From contig CAVTTK010000002.1 in assembly GCA_963737625.1 (NCBI GenBank), positions 1,550,001 through 1,614,000 on the forward strand: a stretch of DNA of 64,000 nt. Direction: 5' to 3'. This DNA comes from Bog-756 sp963737625 (GTDB lineage Bacteria; Actinomycetota; Acidimicrobiia; Acidimicrobiales; RAAP-2). A program made the translations under genes and the position numbers. This document shows positions 25,849-34,145 of this stretch, in pieces; within the stretch, counting starts at the first letter, position 1; each line of letters starts with the position of its first letter. The notes beneath the pieces are model-generated. The model worked only from the letters and a program-made list of their open reading frames with translations. It was not told where the DNA came from and did not search any database.

Positions 25849-26085
25849 TCAGTCCTCCGGGAGTGCGGCGAACTGGCGTTTCGTGTCCTTGTACCATGAC
25901 ATTCCCGAGATGGGATGCCTCCACCTTCCCTTCATATCCTTCAAAGCACTCTTGTGGGTTTCATCACCGCTGGCGACGATCGCTTTCAAGTGGGCGTCTT
26001 GCGCCTTGATGACCTCATCCGCGGTACTGCCCTGGAGGTTCACATCACACGGCCCGCCTAGCTGCTTGCACGTCATCGTCTTCAT
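25849..26085 (-). CDS. DUF1059 family small protein
   Basis: 78 residues. It matches the DUF1059 pattern: MKTMTCKQLGGPCDV at the start, an Ala-Asp-Glu-Val-Ile helix, HLKAIVASGDETH, and the closing WRHPISGMSWYKDTKR. The two N-terminal cysteines are the conserved ones. An AAGG-GAAGG purine stretch precedes ATG 26085. The function of the family is unknown; members are common, single-domain and cytoplasmic. Confidence 0.85.
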   Translation of the reverse strand: MKTMTCKQLGGPCDVNLQGSTADEVIKAQDAHLKAIVASGDETHKSALKDMKGRWRHPISGMSWYKDTKRQFAALPED

Positions 26086-26415
26086 AGTCGACCTTCCCTT
26101 CGTAGAACCGGCCGTGACCCGGCGTGACCAGCACCGGTCCGGTGGAGCAGCAGATACGTTAGGTGCTTCCCATCCCTCGGTACTTCTCCAATCGTGCTCG
26201 GTGCAGGGTCGGAACGATATGCGGCGAGCCGTGCATGGACGAGGTCGACATCAGGTCGCCGCCCACCCCCCGGCTCGCCATCGTCCACGCCCCCACCCCG
26301 ATCCGTCGACCGTCCTCCGGGGCAAGAACCCACATCCCACACCTGCCTCCTGAATGTCCAACCCCGGAGGGGTTTCCGTCCGTCAGGTCCGGTGACCCAG
26401 CCGAACTCGCCAGTA
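26086..26415. other. Gene-free stretch
   Basis: Long open frames here are shadows in GC-rich DNA and none has a start signal or recognisable sequence. It may hold the promoter of the DUF1059 gene close to 26086. Confidence 0.4.
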
Positions 26416-26703
26416 CTATCTCCCGACGCGCTCGCGGTGTCGGCAGCCGGGCCAGCAGCATGGTCGCCGTTGGCCTTCCTCCAGCTCTTCTTGCGTACGG
26501 CGAATGCGGCGTTCCCGAGTCTTGTCTTGCTTGGCATTCTCGACCCAGCAGATGAACTCGTTGCGGGCCAGCGGCGTGATGTCCCTCCAGGCATCGAGCG
26601 CCGCCAGGTTGGCGGTCAACGCCTTGCGCAGGTCTGCTGGAAGCTTGTGCACCACCCCACCGGGCACTTGCGAGCTGCTCACAGTGCCACGGTAGCGGGT
26701 CAC
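26416..26703 (-). CDS. YdeI/OmpD-associated (OmdA) family protein
   Basis: 95 residues from GTG 26703. The OmdA domain is clear: VHKLPADLRKALTANLAAL, the WRDITPLARNEFICWVENAK core and RERRIRRTQEELEEG, then the actinobacterial ending RRPCCWPGCRHR with three Cys and a His. Members are sometimes called bacteriocin-protection proteins, but their biochemical role is not known. The gene ends up back to back with a truncated LPG-synthase-like gene only about 20 bp away, which suggests a DNA rearrangement at this point. Confidence 0.75.
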   Translation of the reverse strand: MTRYRGTVSSSQVPGGVVHKLPADLRKALTANLAALDAWRDITPLARNEFICWVENAKQDKTRERRIRRTQEELEEGQRRPCCWPGCRHRERVGR

Positions 26704-26724
26704 GCTGAACTCTGGAGCTAGCGG

Positions 26725-27453
26725 TTGCCACCGGGCGTGGCCCTCAGCTCCGGGATCGTCTACAGCGTCGCTGGATTTATAGTGCAGATCTTCCTGACCC
26801 TGGTGACACTGCTCTTCGCCGCCGGTGAATTCGATCACCAGTCCGCCGGCGCGGCCGGTTCGGGTCCGGAGAACCTGCAACTGATTCTGTACGGTGTCGT
26901 GGTCATCTCCGTCGTCGGCGGCCTGGTATTCGTCATTCCCAAGATCCGCCGGGCGATCGTGTCCCGATTTGCACCCCGGTTGGCCACGGCATGGAACAAC
27001 GTCCGCCTCATCGCCCGGACTCCGGCCAAGTTGGCTCGCATCTTCGGAGGGGCGGCGGTCACCCAGCTGATGATGGCGATGGGGCTCGGGTTCGCCCTCT
27101 TCGCGGTCCATTCCTCAGCTCCTTACGGTGGCCTGGTGATCGTCTGCACACTCACTGCGCTGATCGGAGGCATGGCCCCGGTCCCCGGGGGCATGGGAGT
27201 CATGGAGGCGAGCTACATCAGCGGGCTCGGCCTCCTCGGGGTCCCCCAGGACCAGGCCATTGCCGCCACCCTCATCTACCGCGCCTCCACGACGTACCTG
27301 CCACCTCTGTGGGGCTGGGGAGCGCTCGTCTGGCTTCGTCGGCACGACGCTCTGGGACAGATAGGAGCCGGCACAGTGGCCGCAATCGCACTGCCACCGA
27401 AGAGCTGTTGGATGCTTACCGTCAACAGGGCTTGCATCCCGGCGATACCCTAG
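26725..27453 (+). pseudogene. 5'-truncated LPG-synthase-type membrane protein
   Basis: A 242-residue open frame matches the C-terminal part of the lysylphosphatidylglycerol-synthase transmembrane / UPF0104 flippase-like family. It starts at an LPPGVALSSGIVYS segment that is internal in full proteins. Family marks are LIGGMAPVPGGMGVMEASYISGLGLLGV and IYRASTTYLPPLWGWGAL. An in-frame TAG lies 4 bases before the first candidate codon (TTG 26725), and no ATG/GTG with a ribosome binding site is present. The N-terminal third to half is missing, and the break abuts the OmdA gene. It is probably a remnant. Confidence 0.7.
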
Positions 27454-27854
27454 GCATGCTCGGGTCCCGGCCCTGGTCCTTGTCGGCCAGCAACGACCAG
27501 ACTCCCGCCAACCTGCGTCGCCTGGCCAGTCCCCGGGCCTTTACGTTCAGCGCTCCCCCGACCACGCAGCGATGTCGGCCTCTTTTCAAGCGTCGACGGC
27601 AGGCATACCGTTGTCCTTCTCGGGGTCGGTTCACCTTCTTACGTCTCCGGGGTACCTCGGCACAGGTGGGGCGACTGGATGAATCGCCCCACCTGTGACC
27701 GTGGTGAGACCGAGATTGAGTCCGTTGTTCTGACGCACCTTCCCTTTGCCAACGGTTGACCAATCGTCCCCGACGGCCTGGAGGGCAGAACCTCACTCAA
27801 ACGGAATGGCATGGTAAGAACAAGGCCAGAAGCTGACGCATCCTCACGCTTCGA
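27454..27854. other. Gene-free stretch with one strong stem-loop
   Basis: No gene is recognised. The main feature is the 14-bp-arm inverted repeat listed separately at 27661-27697. The remaining sequence has no start signals and no similarity I can name. Confidence 0.4.
27661..27697. repeat. Perfect 14-bp inverted repeat (stem-loop)
   Basis: CACAGGTGGGGCGA and TCGCCCCACCTGTG are exact complements around a 9-nt loop. It lies about 200 bp after the truncated membrane gene and 160 bp past the end of the hydrolase gene on the other strand. It may be a bidirectional terminator without T-runs, or a relic of a mobile-element end. Confidence 0.6.
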
Positions 27855-28439
27855 TCAGCGAAGCCCGCTGAGCCAATCAGCCACGATCGCTGCCGCCTCT
27901 TCCTCATGCTTGCGCAGGCCGTGATCACCATCGACGAAGGCCAAGGTGACCGCGCCCGGAATGGCGGCGGCCTCCCGCTCGAGCTCGGTTGGCGTGGCGA
28001 ACGCGTCGCGGCGGCCTGAGACGAACAGGCACGGCACCTGCAGGTTGGGAAAGTGATAGGTCCGGAGCTGATCGGGCTTGCCCGGCGGATGTAGCGGATA
28101 ACTCACCAAGACGAGCGCCCGAGCATCGAGTCCTTCAGCCACGGCCATCGAGGACATGCGGCCACCGAAGGATCGGCCGCCGACGGCGATCCGGCCCGTC
28201 GAGACGCCCAGGCGTGAGGCCAGCGCACCAGCCGCTCGGCGCACGGTGGCTATGCATACGGCTGGAGGATCGGTGCGCCGCTTACCGGCGGCTTGGGAAG
28301 GAAATTCGACTCGTTCCACGGCGATGCCCTTGGCTGACAATGCGTGGTCGATGGCGAGCAACCCGGACTGCTCGCGTCCCGCACTAGCTCCCGGAGTGAC
28401 TACGATTCCGGCCGGTGGCTTCCTGGGCATAGCGCCCAT
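27855..28439 (-). CDS. KANL3/Tex30-like alpha/beta hydrolase
   Basis: 194 residues. The nucleophile elbow is GGRSFGGRM (Ser in GxSxG), and the family's VLVSYPLHPPGKPDQLR follows. A late Asp in SGRRDAFATP and His in DGDHGLRKHE complete a plausible catalytic triad. This compact hydrolase group (dienelactone-hydrolase-like, Tex30/KANL3) has no fixed substrate. Start ATG 28439; ATG 28430 is an alternative. It is monocistronic in the sparse region. Confidence 0.8.
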   Translation of the reverse strand: MGAMPRKPPAGIVVTPGASAGREQSGLLAIDHALSAKGIAVERVEFPSQAAGKRRTDPPAVCIATVRRAAGALASRLGVSTGRIAVGGRSFGGRMSSMAVAEGLDARALVLVSYPLHPPGKPDQLRTYHFPNLQVPCLFVSGRRDAFATPTELEREAAAIPGAVTLAFVDGDHGLRKHEEEAAAIVADWLSGLR

Positions 28440-28883
28440 AATGGCCGATCAGGACAGGACCTTCGGTTTCACCCCATGGCGCAACCGGTGGTCAGGACGC
28501 CGCGGTCGACGGCCATCTTGGGATGGAAGGCAGATTGGCGTTGTGGAGAGGTGCCCTGCGACTCGCTTGACGTCCGTCAACGACCCTGCCCTGTAGACCA
28601 CGACGGGGTTTTACATGATCCGTTTGACGGCGGACACCCAATTGCAAGTGTCGTTGGACCCAGCACTCCTGTCAGGTGCGCCTCTCCTCCCTGGGCGCTC
28701 GGCTCGAGATCGAAGGTGATGTGGTGCTCTGTCACAGTGCCGGCAGAGGGCAGAAGGGGCGGGGACTTCGGTTCTGCCGCTCGGGAAGCGAGCCGCACTC
28801 CTTGCGTTCCCTTGTTCGCCTGGCTGAGGGATAACTCGGCCATAGCCCTGTCGTAGATCCGATGCCAAGAATAGCCTGTTGCT
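28440..28883. other. Gene-free stretch between divergent genes
   Basis: A minus-strand frame of about 100 codons (28894-28577) is open but has no start signal or recognisable sequence, so I do not call it. The right end holds the leaderless-type TAGCCT of the DUF2510 gene. Confidence 0.4.
28872..28877 (+). promoter_or_regulatory. Leaderless -10 element
   Basis: TAGCCT ends 6 nt before ATG 28884 of the DUF2510 gene; no Shine-Dalgarno sequence is present. Confidence 0.5.
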
Positions 28884-29543
28884 ATGGCGGACAATGGATC
28901 TGAGGTGTCAGGGGCAACCCTCGGCTGGCCTCCACCCGAAGGTTGGTTCGGTGATCCATGGAGGGATGGCTCCTTACGCTGGTGGGACGGAAGCCAATGG
29001 ACTGGCTACACGTCACCCCCGCCTCCTCAGAGAGATGAGCTGCTCCATGAGGGGGCACTGCGTTCCCACGTGAACGACACGAGCATGGGAGGTGGCCGGA
29101 AGTCGCCCCGTCACACTGACGCCCAGCGGGCTCGCATTTGGGTCGTGCTGATCGGAGGAGCATTCGTGTTGCTTATGGGCATGACGCTTGGCCTAGGCAA
29201 CGCCGCATCTACCCATGGTCAAGCCGTCGTCGTAAAGGAGGGACCCTGCGTAACAACAGGCGACGCAGGTCGAGTATGTGACGAACACGTTGAGTATCGG
29301 GACGGCAACCGAATTGTCAGGGCAGTCATGCACGGAGTTCATCCGGATGAGGTGCATGGGCCTCCAACGCACCGAACGCTCGCCATTACCTTCTCGCACG
29401 GAGATACCGGTCCACCCTCGACCGACGACATGCCCCTGTGGGTCCCGGTTGGGCTGACGACGTTCGGTGTCCTGCTTGTCGTCGTGGGTCTACTGATGAG
29501 GGCGGGCAAATGGAGAGCACCCGGTTCCACCATTCCCTCCTAG
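28884..29543 (+). CDS. DUF2510 domain membrane protein
   Basis: 219 residues. The N-terminal DUF2510 zinc-free WW-like unit reads PPPEGWFGDPWRDGSLRWWD followed by GSQWTG. A polar linker leads to a membrane helix at about 85-105 (WVVLIGGAFVLLMGMTLGLG). An extracytoplasmic loop with two Cys (GPCVTTGDAGRVC) and a second helix at about 187-206 follow. Such proteins are typical of actinobacteria and of unknown function. Base composition is less GC-biased than in flanking genes, in line with its position in the patchy region. Confidence 0.75.
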   Translation: MADNGSEVSGATLGWPPPEGWFGDPWRDGSLRWWDGSQWTGYTSPPPPQRDELLHEGALRSHVNDTSMGGGRKSPRHTDAQRARIWVVLIGGAFVLLMGMTLGLGNAASTHGQAVVVKEGPCVTTGDAGRVCDEHVEYRDGNRIVRAVMHGVHPDEVHGPPTHRTLAITFSHGDTGPPSTDDMPLWVPVGLTTFGVLLVVVGLLMRAGKWRAPGSTIPS

Positions 29544-29767
29544 TCTCAGATTGGATTCGTTCACCTGTCTTGCCTTGCGGCTTTCGATCAGGGAGTCGGC
29601 CAACCCTGTGGACAGCCTCACCCAGCCACATTCAGTGCGCCCGGAAGAACCCCTGGGAGATGGTCGGATAGCCGCCACCAATGTGGGGGTCGGGGGCATC
29701 CTTGTCTCCCACCGCCATCAGACAGCGCCGGAAGCAACGGGGCATCGCCTCGGGTCACTCGGTGTGA

Positions 29768-30001
29768 CAGGGTGCCGGCGGGCCTCCGTTGCGGCGGTCT
29801 GACCGGTACGGGCATCTGTTCCCGAGCTCAGAGGACAAGGTCAACGCTGCCCTGGATGCGATGGCCTCCGGCGTATCGGACACAGCGCGATCTCGGCCAT
29901 TCGCCGAACTGAACGTGCCAGCTCGAGCCACCCTCGGTGCGTGCACTGTCGGCACTGACACCGACAAAGCGGTTGATCAGGGATTTCGTGGTGGGCGCTA
30001 G
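29768..30001 (+). pseudogene. C-terminal remnant of a tyrosine integrase
   Basis: The open stretch reads DRYGHLFPSSEDKVNAALDA, which is the C-terminal end of phage/ICE tyrosine recombinases, with the catalytic Tyr in DRYGHLFP. Upstream is an in-frame TGA at 29765, and the catalytic Arg/His boxes are absent, so the gene is a fragment. Its stop codon lies inside the 3' end of the tRNA-Val gene, the classic arrangement of an integrase next to its attachment site. Confidence 0.65.
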
Positions 30002-30065
30002 AGGACTCGAACCTCCGACCTCAGCCGTGTGAAGGCTGCGCTCTAACCAACTGAGCTAAACGCCC
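29989..30065 (-). tRNA. tRNA-Val (anticodon CAC)
   Basis: 77 nt including the encoded CCA. The acceptor arm pairs GGGCGTT with AGCGCCC, the D-arm is GCTC/GAGC, the anticodon stem CAGCC/GGCTG encloses loop TTCACAC (anticodon CAC), and the T-arm loop is TTCGAGT. It decodes GTG. The neighbouring integrase fragment suggests its 3' end served as an integration site. Confidence 0.95.
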
Positions 30066-30156
30066 GTGTGCCCAGCACGCTTCGACGGGTGACTGAGCAG
30101 AGAGACATGGTAGCCCGACAGGCAGACCATCAAGCTTCCGCCATCGGCAACCCGGG

Positions 30157-31572
30157 CTAGGGAGCCGCCGGAAAGGGAGCCAGGCTCTCGAACCCCAGAG
30201 CGGCCTCGAGAGCGGCGGCGGAACGGAGGACCACCAGGTCGGCGTGCTGTGGACCCACCAACTGCAGGCCTACGGGGAGTCCGGACGACGACAGGCCGGC
30301 GCAGACCGACGCGGCCGGCGACCGCGTCATGTTGAAGGGATACGTGAATTTGACCCAGTTGATGTCCTCCACGCCATTGATCAGGCCGGCACCCCGCAGG
30401 GATCGGGCCGGGGGCACGGCCGCCGTAGTGGGCGTGATGAGGAGGCGAACGTCATGGAAGAGCTGCACCAAGCGAAGATTGAGGGCGTGACACGCGTCCT
30501 CGGCCCGGACGAGGTCGAGCGCTGAGGTGTCCAGGGAGCGTTCGAGGACCATGGCCAGCACCGGGTCGATCTGCCCCCAGGCCTCCGTGTTCCGCAGTTC
30601 GGCGTGGGTCCGCAGGTTGTAGACGCCGGAGAGGAGCAACCACTGGTCCACCGGATCCTCATCGAAGACACGGTCGACCTCCACCACCTCGGTGCCCAGC
30701 GAGGCCATCACCTCCACGGCTCGCTCGCAGATGGCCAACACCTCGTCGTCCACCTCGGCGTACCCGAGCGTCGGTGACCATGCCACCTTGCGAGGTGGTC
30801 GGGGATCCTCCAGAGCGGCGAGCCACGATGCCTCCGGGCGGGGCAGTGAACGGAGGTCGGTGGGATCGGGACCAACAACCACATCCAGAGCCGCCACGAC
30901 GTCCGAAATGCGTCGGGCCATGGGGCCCTTAGTGGACAGGTGGTGCCAGTCCGGAGCAGTGGATCCCCCGCTCGGCACCCGTCCTAGGGACGGCTTCATG
31001 GCCGACAGTCCGCAGCAGGACGACGGGATCCGCAGCGATCCTCCACCATCCGAACCGGTGGCCAACGGGACCATCCCCGAGGCGATGGCCACCGCACTCC
31101 CGCCCGAGGAGCCGCCCGGGGTATGGGCCAGGTTCCAAGGATTGTGTGTGGGCCCGAACACCGGGTTGTCCGTATCCGCCTTCCACCCCAGTTCGGGAGT
31201 GTTGGTCTTCCCCACCACCACACAGCCGGCCGCCACCAGTCGGGTCACCAATTCCGAGTCCGCCGAGGCCACCGGAGCGTCCACGAACCCCATCGATCCA
31301 TGGGTGGTGACGTAGCCGGCGGCATCTTCTAGGTCCTTCACCCCGATCGGGATTCCGGCCAGGGGCCCGGGATCGACACCAGCCGCCACTTTGGCGTCGA
31401 CAGCCGCCGCGGCGGCGCGGGCCCGAGGACCGTCGACGGCGACGAACGCGTTCAGGGCGGGATTGTGATCGGCGATCTGGGATAGCGCGTGCTCCACCAG
31501 GTCCGCCGCCGAGCGCAGCCCCTCCCGCACTTGGGCCGCCAGCTCCACCACCGTGTCGGTCCGGAAGTCCAT
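30157..31572 (-). CDS. Amidase signature family hydrolase
   Basis: 471 residues from ATG 31572. The Ser-cisSer-Lys triad of amidase-signature enzymes is visible: Lys in GVKDLEDAAG, then GGSSGGSAVAIASG and the closing TGSDGGGSLRIPSSCCG. Members hydrolyse amides, such as indoleacetamide, 6-aminohexanoate and aryl amides. It is not GatA: no gatB or gatC is nearby. TACCGT ends 7 nt before the ATG, fitting a leaderless transcript. It is divergent from the VOC gene. Confidence 0.88.
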   Translation of the reverse strand: MDFRTDTVVELAAQVREGLRSAADLVEHALSQIADHNPALNAFVAVDGPRARAAAAAVDAKVAAGVDPGPLAGIPIGVKDLEDAAGYVTTHGSMGFVDAPVASADSELVTRLVAAGCVVVGKTNTPELGWKADTDNPVFGPTHNPWNLAHTPGGSSGGSAVAIASGMVPLATGSDGGGSLRIPSSCCGLSAMKPSLGRVPSGGSTAPDWHHLSTKGPMARRISDVVAALDVVVGPDPTDLRSLPRPEASWLAALEDPRPPRKVAWSPTLGYAEVDDEVLAICERAVEVMASLGTEVVEVDRVFDEDPVDQWLLLSGVYNLRTHAELRNTEAWGQIDPVLAMVLERSLDTSALDLVRAEDACHALNLRLVQLFHDVRLLITPTTAAVPPARSLRGAGLINGVEDINWVKFTYPFNMTRSPAASVCAGLSSSGLPVGLQLVGPQHADLVVLRSAAALEAALGFESLAPFPAAP

Positions 31573-31579
31573 CGCTCCG

Positions 31580-31585
31580 ACGGTA
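31580..31585 (-). promoter_or_regulatory. Leaderless -10 element
   Basis: TACCGT on the minus strand ends 7 nt before the amidase ATG at 31572. Confidence 0.45.
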
Positions 31586-31674
31586 CCGGTGCTTCGGGGG
31601 GACCACAACCGGCGGCTGGGCCGGAACGCCGGTCCGTCTCGACAACGGGGTGAGCCGACGAGCAGTCTGGAGGA

Positions 31675-32616
31675 ATGAGCGAACGCACCATCGAGGGGGT
31701 CTCGCTCGACCATGTTGCTCATGCCGTGCCCCACTGGCAGGACGTCTGGGCCCGGTATGCGGTCGACCTCGGAGCGGAATGGACGTCAGGAGGGTTGGGC
31801 CGAGGCTTCGCTCCGGCCCAGCTGCGCTTCGCCAACGGGGCCCGGATCGAGGTCCTCATGCCCAACGACGCCCATCTGAACGATTTCCTCCAGCGCTTCT
31901 TGACCGTCAGTGGGCCGGGACCCCATCACCTGACCTTCAAGGTTTCCGACCTGAGCTCCGCCATCGACAAGGCACGCACATCGGGCTTCGAGCCCATCGG
32001 CATCGACCGCCGGGACCCGGAGTGGATGGAGGCCTTCCTGCATCCCAAGGCAGCAACGGGCGTCGTCGTTCAGCTGGCCGAAGCCCACGGAACGTGGAGC
32101 TCTCCTGCTCCCGAGGACTTTCCAAGAGGACACCGACAGCCACTGGACGGGACCGGCTCCGTCCGCCCGGCGGCATTCCGTTGGATCGTGCACGCCGTAG
32201 CCGACCTCGGGCCGGCTTCGTCCCTCTTCGCCGGCCTGCTCGGTGGAGCCATCGTCGCCCGCGGGGTCCGGTCCGACCACGCATGGATGGAGATCACCTG
32301 GGATCGTGACCCGGGGCTCCGTCTGGTCGCTCCGGTTGCCGGCTCGTCCCCGACCCCACTGAGCCGCTGGTTGACCGGTCGGACCGGTCGGATCCACCAT
32401 CTGGAGTTCGACGTCGATGAACCAGCGTCGATCCCCGAGGCGGAACCGGCCAGCGATCTCCTCGTCGGGCTGGACTTGGGCGGTGGCAGGAGCAGGCTCT
32501 GGGTGATCGGCAACGACGCCAATGCCGGGCTGCAGCTGGTCTTCGTTCCGCGCTGCCCTCCCGGAGGGACCGATCACGGTCGGACGAGAATCCAACGACC
32601 GGATCAGGCCCGATAG
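31675..32616 (+). CDS. VOC superfamily protein (two glyoxalase-like halves)
   Basis: 313 residues. The N-terminal half opens with LDHVAHAVPHWQDVWARYAVDL and contains GPHHLTFKVSDLSSAIDKA. The second half has WIVHAVADLGPASSLFAGLLGG and IHHLEFDVDEPASIPEAE. This resembles tandem VOC modules, like methylmalonyl-CoA epimerase or dioxygenase-type proteins, with His residues placed for metal binding. A GGAGG site precedes ATG 31675. The substrate is unknown. Confidence 0.75.
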   Translation: MSERTIEGVSLDHVAHAVPHWQDVWARYAVDLGAEWTSGGLGRGFAPAQLRFANGARIEVLMPNDAHLNDFLQRFLTVSGPGPHHLTFKVSDLSSAIDKARTSGFEPIGIDRRDPEWMEAFLHPKAATGVVVQLAEAHGTWSSPAPEDFPRGHRQPLDGTGSVRPAAFRWIVHAVADLGPASSLFAGLLGGAIVARGVRSDHAWMEITWDRDPGLRLVAPVAGSSPTPLSRWLTGRTGRIHHLEFDVDEPASIPEAEPASDLLVGLDLGGGRSRLWVIGNDANAGLQLVFVPRCPPGGTDHGRTRIQRPDQAR

Positions 32617-32619
32617 CCT
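32614..32619 (+). promoter_or_regulatory. Leaderless -10 element
   Basis: TAGCCT ends 7 nt before ATG 32627. It overlaps the end of the upstream VOC gene, implying the membrane gene can be transcribed on its own. Confidence 0.5.
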
Positions 32620-32626
32620 GGGCTCG

Positions 32627-33397
32627 ATGGCCCCACGATCCCCCGATGGAGACCTGGACGACGAGGAGGACGGCGAGGTCGACGAGGTCGACTCCCCGGG
32701 CGGCAGCCCGGCCAAGATCTCGCTCGGCGACCGCATCCGCTCGGGCCTCCAGCCCAACGGCAACGGTCGGAGTGGGTTGACCGGGCGCTCGACCACCCCA
32801 CCGTCCGACCCTCAGTCCACGAAGCAGATCGTGGAACGGCTGGACGACCGCGAGCGGATGCTCTGCTTCGCTGCCTCCGCCCTCGCCGTGGTAGCTGGAA
32901 TCGCCATCTACTTCGTGGAGCACGAGAACAAGCACTTTCACCAGGTGAAAGGCCAACTCAGTCCAGCGTCAACGCTGGTCCTCGGATTTGTCGTCGGGGC
33001 CCTCCTGCTGGGGGCGACACTCCTCGGCCGTCGGGCCCCGGTCGGCTTCGTGGCCCTCTTCGGCTTCCTCTTCTTCTCCGCCACCCAGTTCTTGGCCGGG
33101 GTCCCGTTTCTGGTCCTGGCCGTGTGGCTCCTCGTCCGCTCCTACAAATTCCAAAAGGAGGCCGCCGCCACCCGCAAGGCCGCCATGGCCGAGGGAAGAT
33201 CCTCGTCGCCGTCCGGTGCCCGTGGCCGCCGTGGACCGGCGAGAGCTACGGCGTCGACCAGATCCGGGACCGCCAAATCCTCGTCGAAGGGTCCGACCCC
33301 AGCCGAGGCCAACAAGCGGTACACGCCCAAACGGCCGGCACCCCCACCCCCCAAGCCCTCCCGGCGTGACCGGAAGGCGGCCAGCGCCTCGGACTGA
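32627..33397 (+). CDS. Membrane protein with basic C-terminal tail
   Basis: 256 residues. The N-terminus is acidic and linker-like (DLDDEEDGEVDEVD), the middle holds three or four hydrophobic segments (about 85-175), and the C-terminus is a long, Ala/Arg/Lys/Pro-rich tail ending KRPAPPPPKPSRRDRKAASA. No domain is recognised. The charge pattern suggests a cytoplasmic tail that could bind acidic surfaces or nucleic acid. A leaderless-type hexamer supports ATG 32627. Confidence 0.7.
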   Translation: MAPRSPDGDLDDEEDGEVDEVDSPGGSPAKISLGDRIRSGLQPNGNGRSGLTGRSTTPPSDPQSTKQIVERLDDRERMLCFAASALAVVAGIAIYFVEHENKHFHQVKGQLSPASTLVLGFVVGALLLGATLLGRRAPVGFVALFGFLFFSATQFLAGVPFLVLAVWLLVRSYKFQKEAAATRKAAMAEGRSSSPSGARGRRGPARATASTRSGTAKSSSKGPTPAEANKRYTPKRPAPPPPKPSRRDRKAASASD

Positions 33398-33435
33398 CGG
33401 CCGCTGCATGGACCAGGCCCCGGCCTGATGTCCCG

Positions 33436-34122
33436 CTACTCCGGGTCTGTCACCAGGGCCGACCTCAGGAGTTGCAGGATCTCGGTGCGCCGCCGGACCA
33501 GCGACCGGGCGGTCGGCTCCTCGCCGAAGGCCCGCAGCACCTCCACCTCGGTCACCATCCCGATGACGGTCGAATAGATGGCCAGCAGTAGCAGCCGGGG
33601 CTCGTGTCGCCGCATGTGACCAGCGTCCATCTCCGCCTCGAGGAATTCCGTGGCCCGCCGCACCATGGGGTCGAGGGCGGTGACCAGACGGGTGGCCGCC
33701 GGGTCTCCGAGGCGCCCCATCTCCCGGACGAGGCCCAGCAGTTCGGGTCGTCGGGCGGCCAGGCGGAAGACCGAGTGGACGACCGCCTCCACCCGGGCCC
33801 AGCCTGACCCGGCCGTGGACAACGACGCCTCCAACGCCGAGGACAACTCCACGGCACTCCGGTCGATGACCGCCTCCAGCAGCACCTCCTTGCTGGGGAA
33901 CCAGTACAGGATGGTCTGTTTGCGGATCTCCAGGCCGGTGGCCAGGGCGTCCAGGGACGAGGCGTCATAGCCCCGGGTGGCGAACGAGACCAAGGCAGCG
34001 TCGAGGATCCGCTCCGACGTGGAGGCACCTGTGCCCGGACCCCCGCTCCGGGCGGGTGCCGCCCGCGGCCGGCTCCTGTCCCGTCCCGGGGGCACGTCGG
34101 CCCCAATGCTCGACTCACTCAC
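33436..34122 (-). CDS. TetR family transcriptional regulator
   Basis: 228 residues. After a disordered Pro/Arg-rich start, the helix-turn-helix (about 38-83) reads RILDAALVSFATRGYDASSL and ATGLEIRKQTILYWFPSKEV, followed by a ligand-binding helical domain. The start GTG 34122 lies 7 nt from TACCAT, inside the perfect palindrome shared with the divergent fatty acyl reductase gene. This fits a local repressor of that lipid operon and of itself; the inducer might be a fatty acyl or alcohol molecule (inference). Confidence 0.88.
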   Translation of the reverse strand: MSESSIGADVPPGRDRSRPRAAPARSGGPGTGASTSERILDAALVSFATRGYDASSLDALATGLEIRKQTILYWFPSKEVLLEAVIDRSAVELSSALEASLSTAGSGWARVEAVVHSVFRLAARRPELLGLVREMGRLGDPAATRLVTALDPMVRRATEFLEAEMDAGHMRRHEPRLLLLAIYSTVIGMVTEVEVLRAFGEEPTARSLVRRRTEILQLLRSALVTDPE

Positions 34123-34123
34123 T

Positions 34124-34135
34124 TACCATATGGTA
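34124..34135. promoter_or_regulatory. Palindromic operator over two divergent leaderless promoters
   Basis: TACCATATGGTA is a perfect 12-bp palindrome between the TetR gene (start 34122, minus) and the acyl reductase gene (start 34146, plus). On the minus strand TACCAT lies 7 nt before the TetR GTG; on the plus strand TAGACA (34134-34139) lies 6 nt before the reductase GTG and overlaps the palindrome. One bound TetR dimer would block both. Confidence 0.65.
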
Positions 34136-34145
34136 GACAGATCTG

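Noticed and set aside
28577..28894. Leftward frame of 105 codons
   Set aside because: No ribosome binding site, no leaderless hexamer, no recognisable sequence; I left it uncalled.
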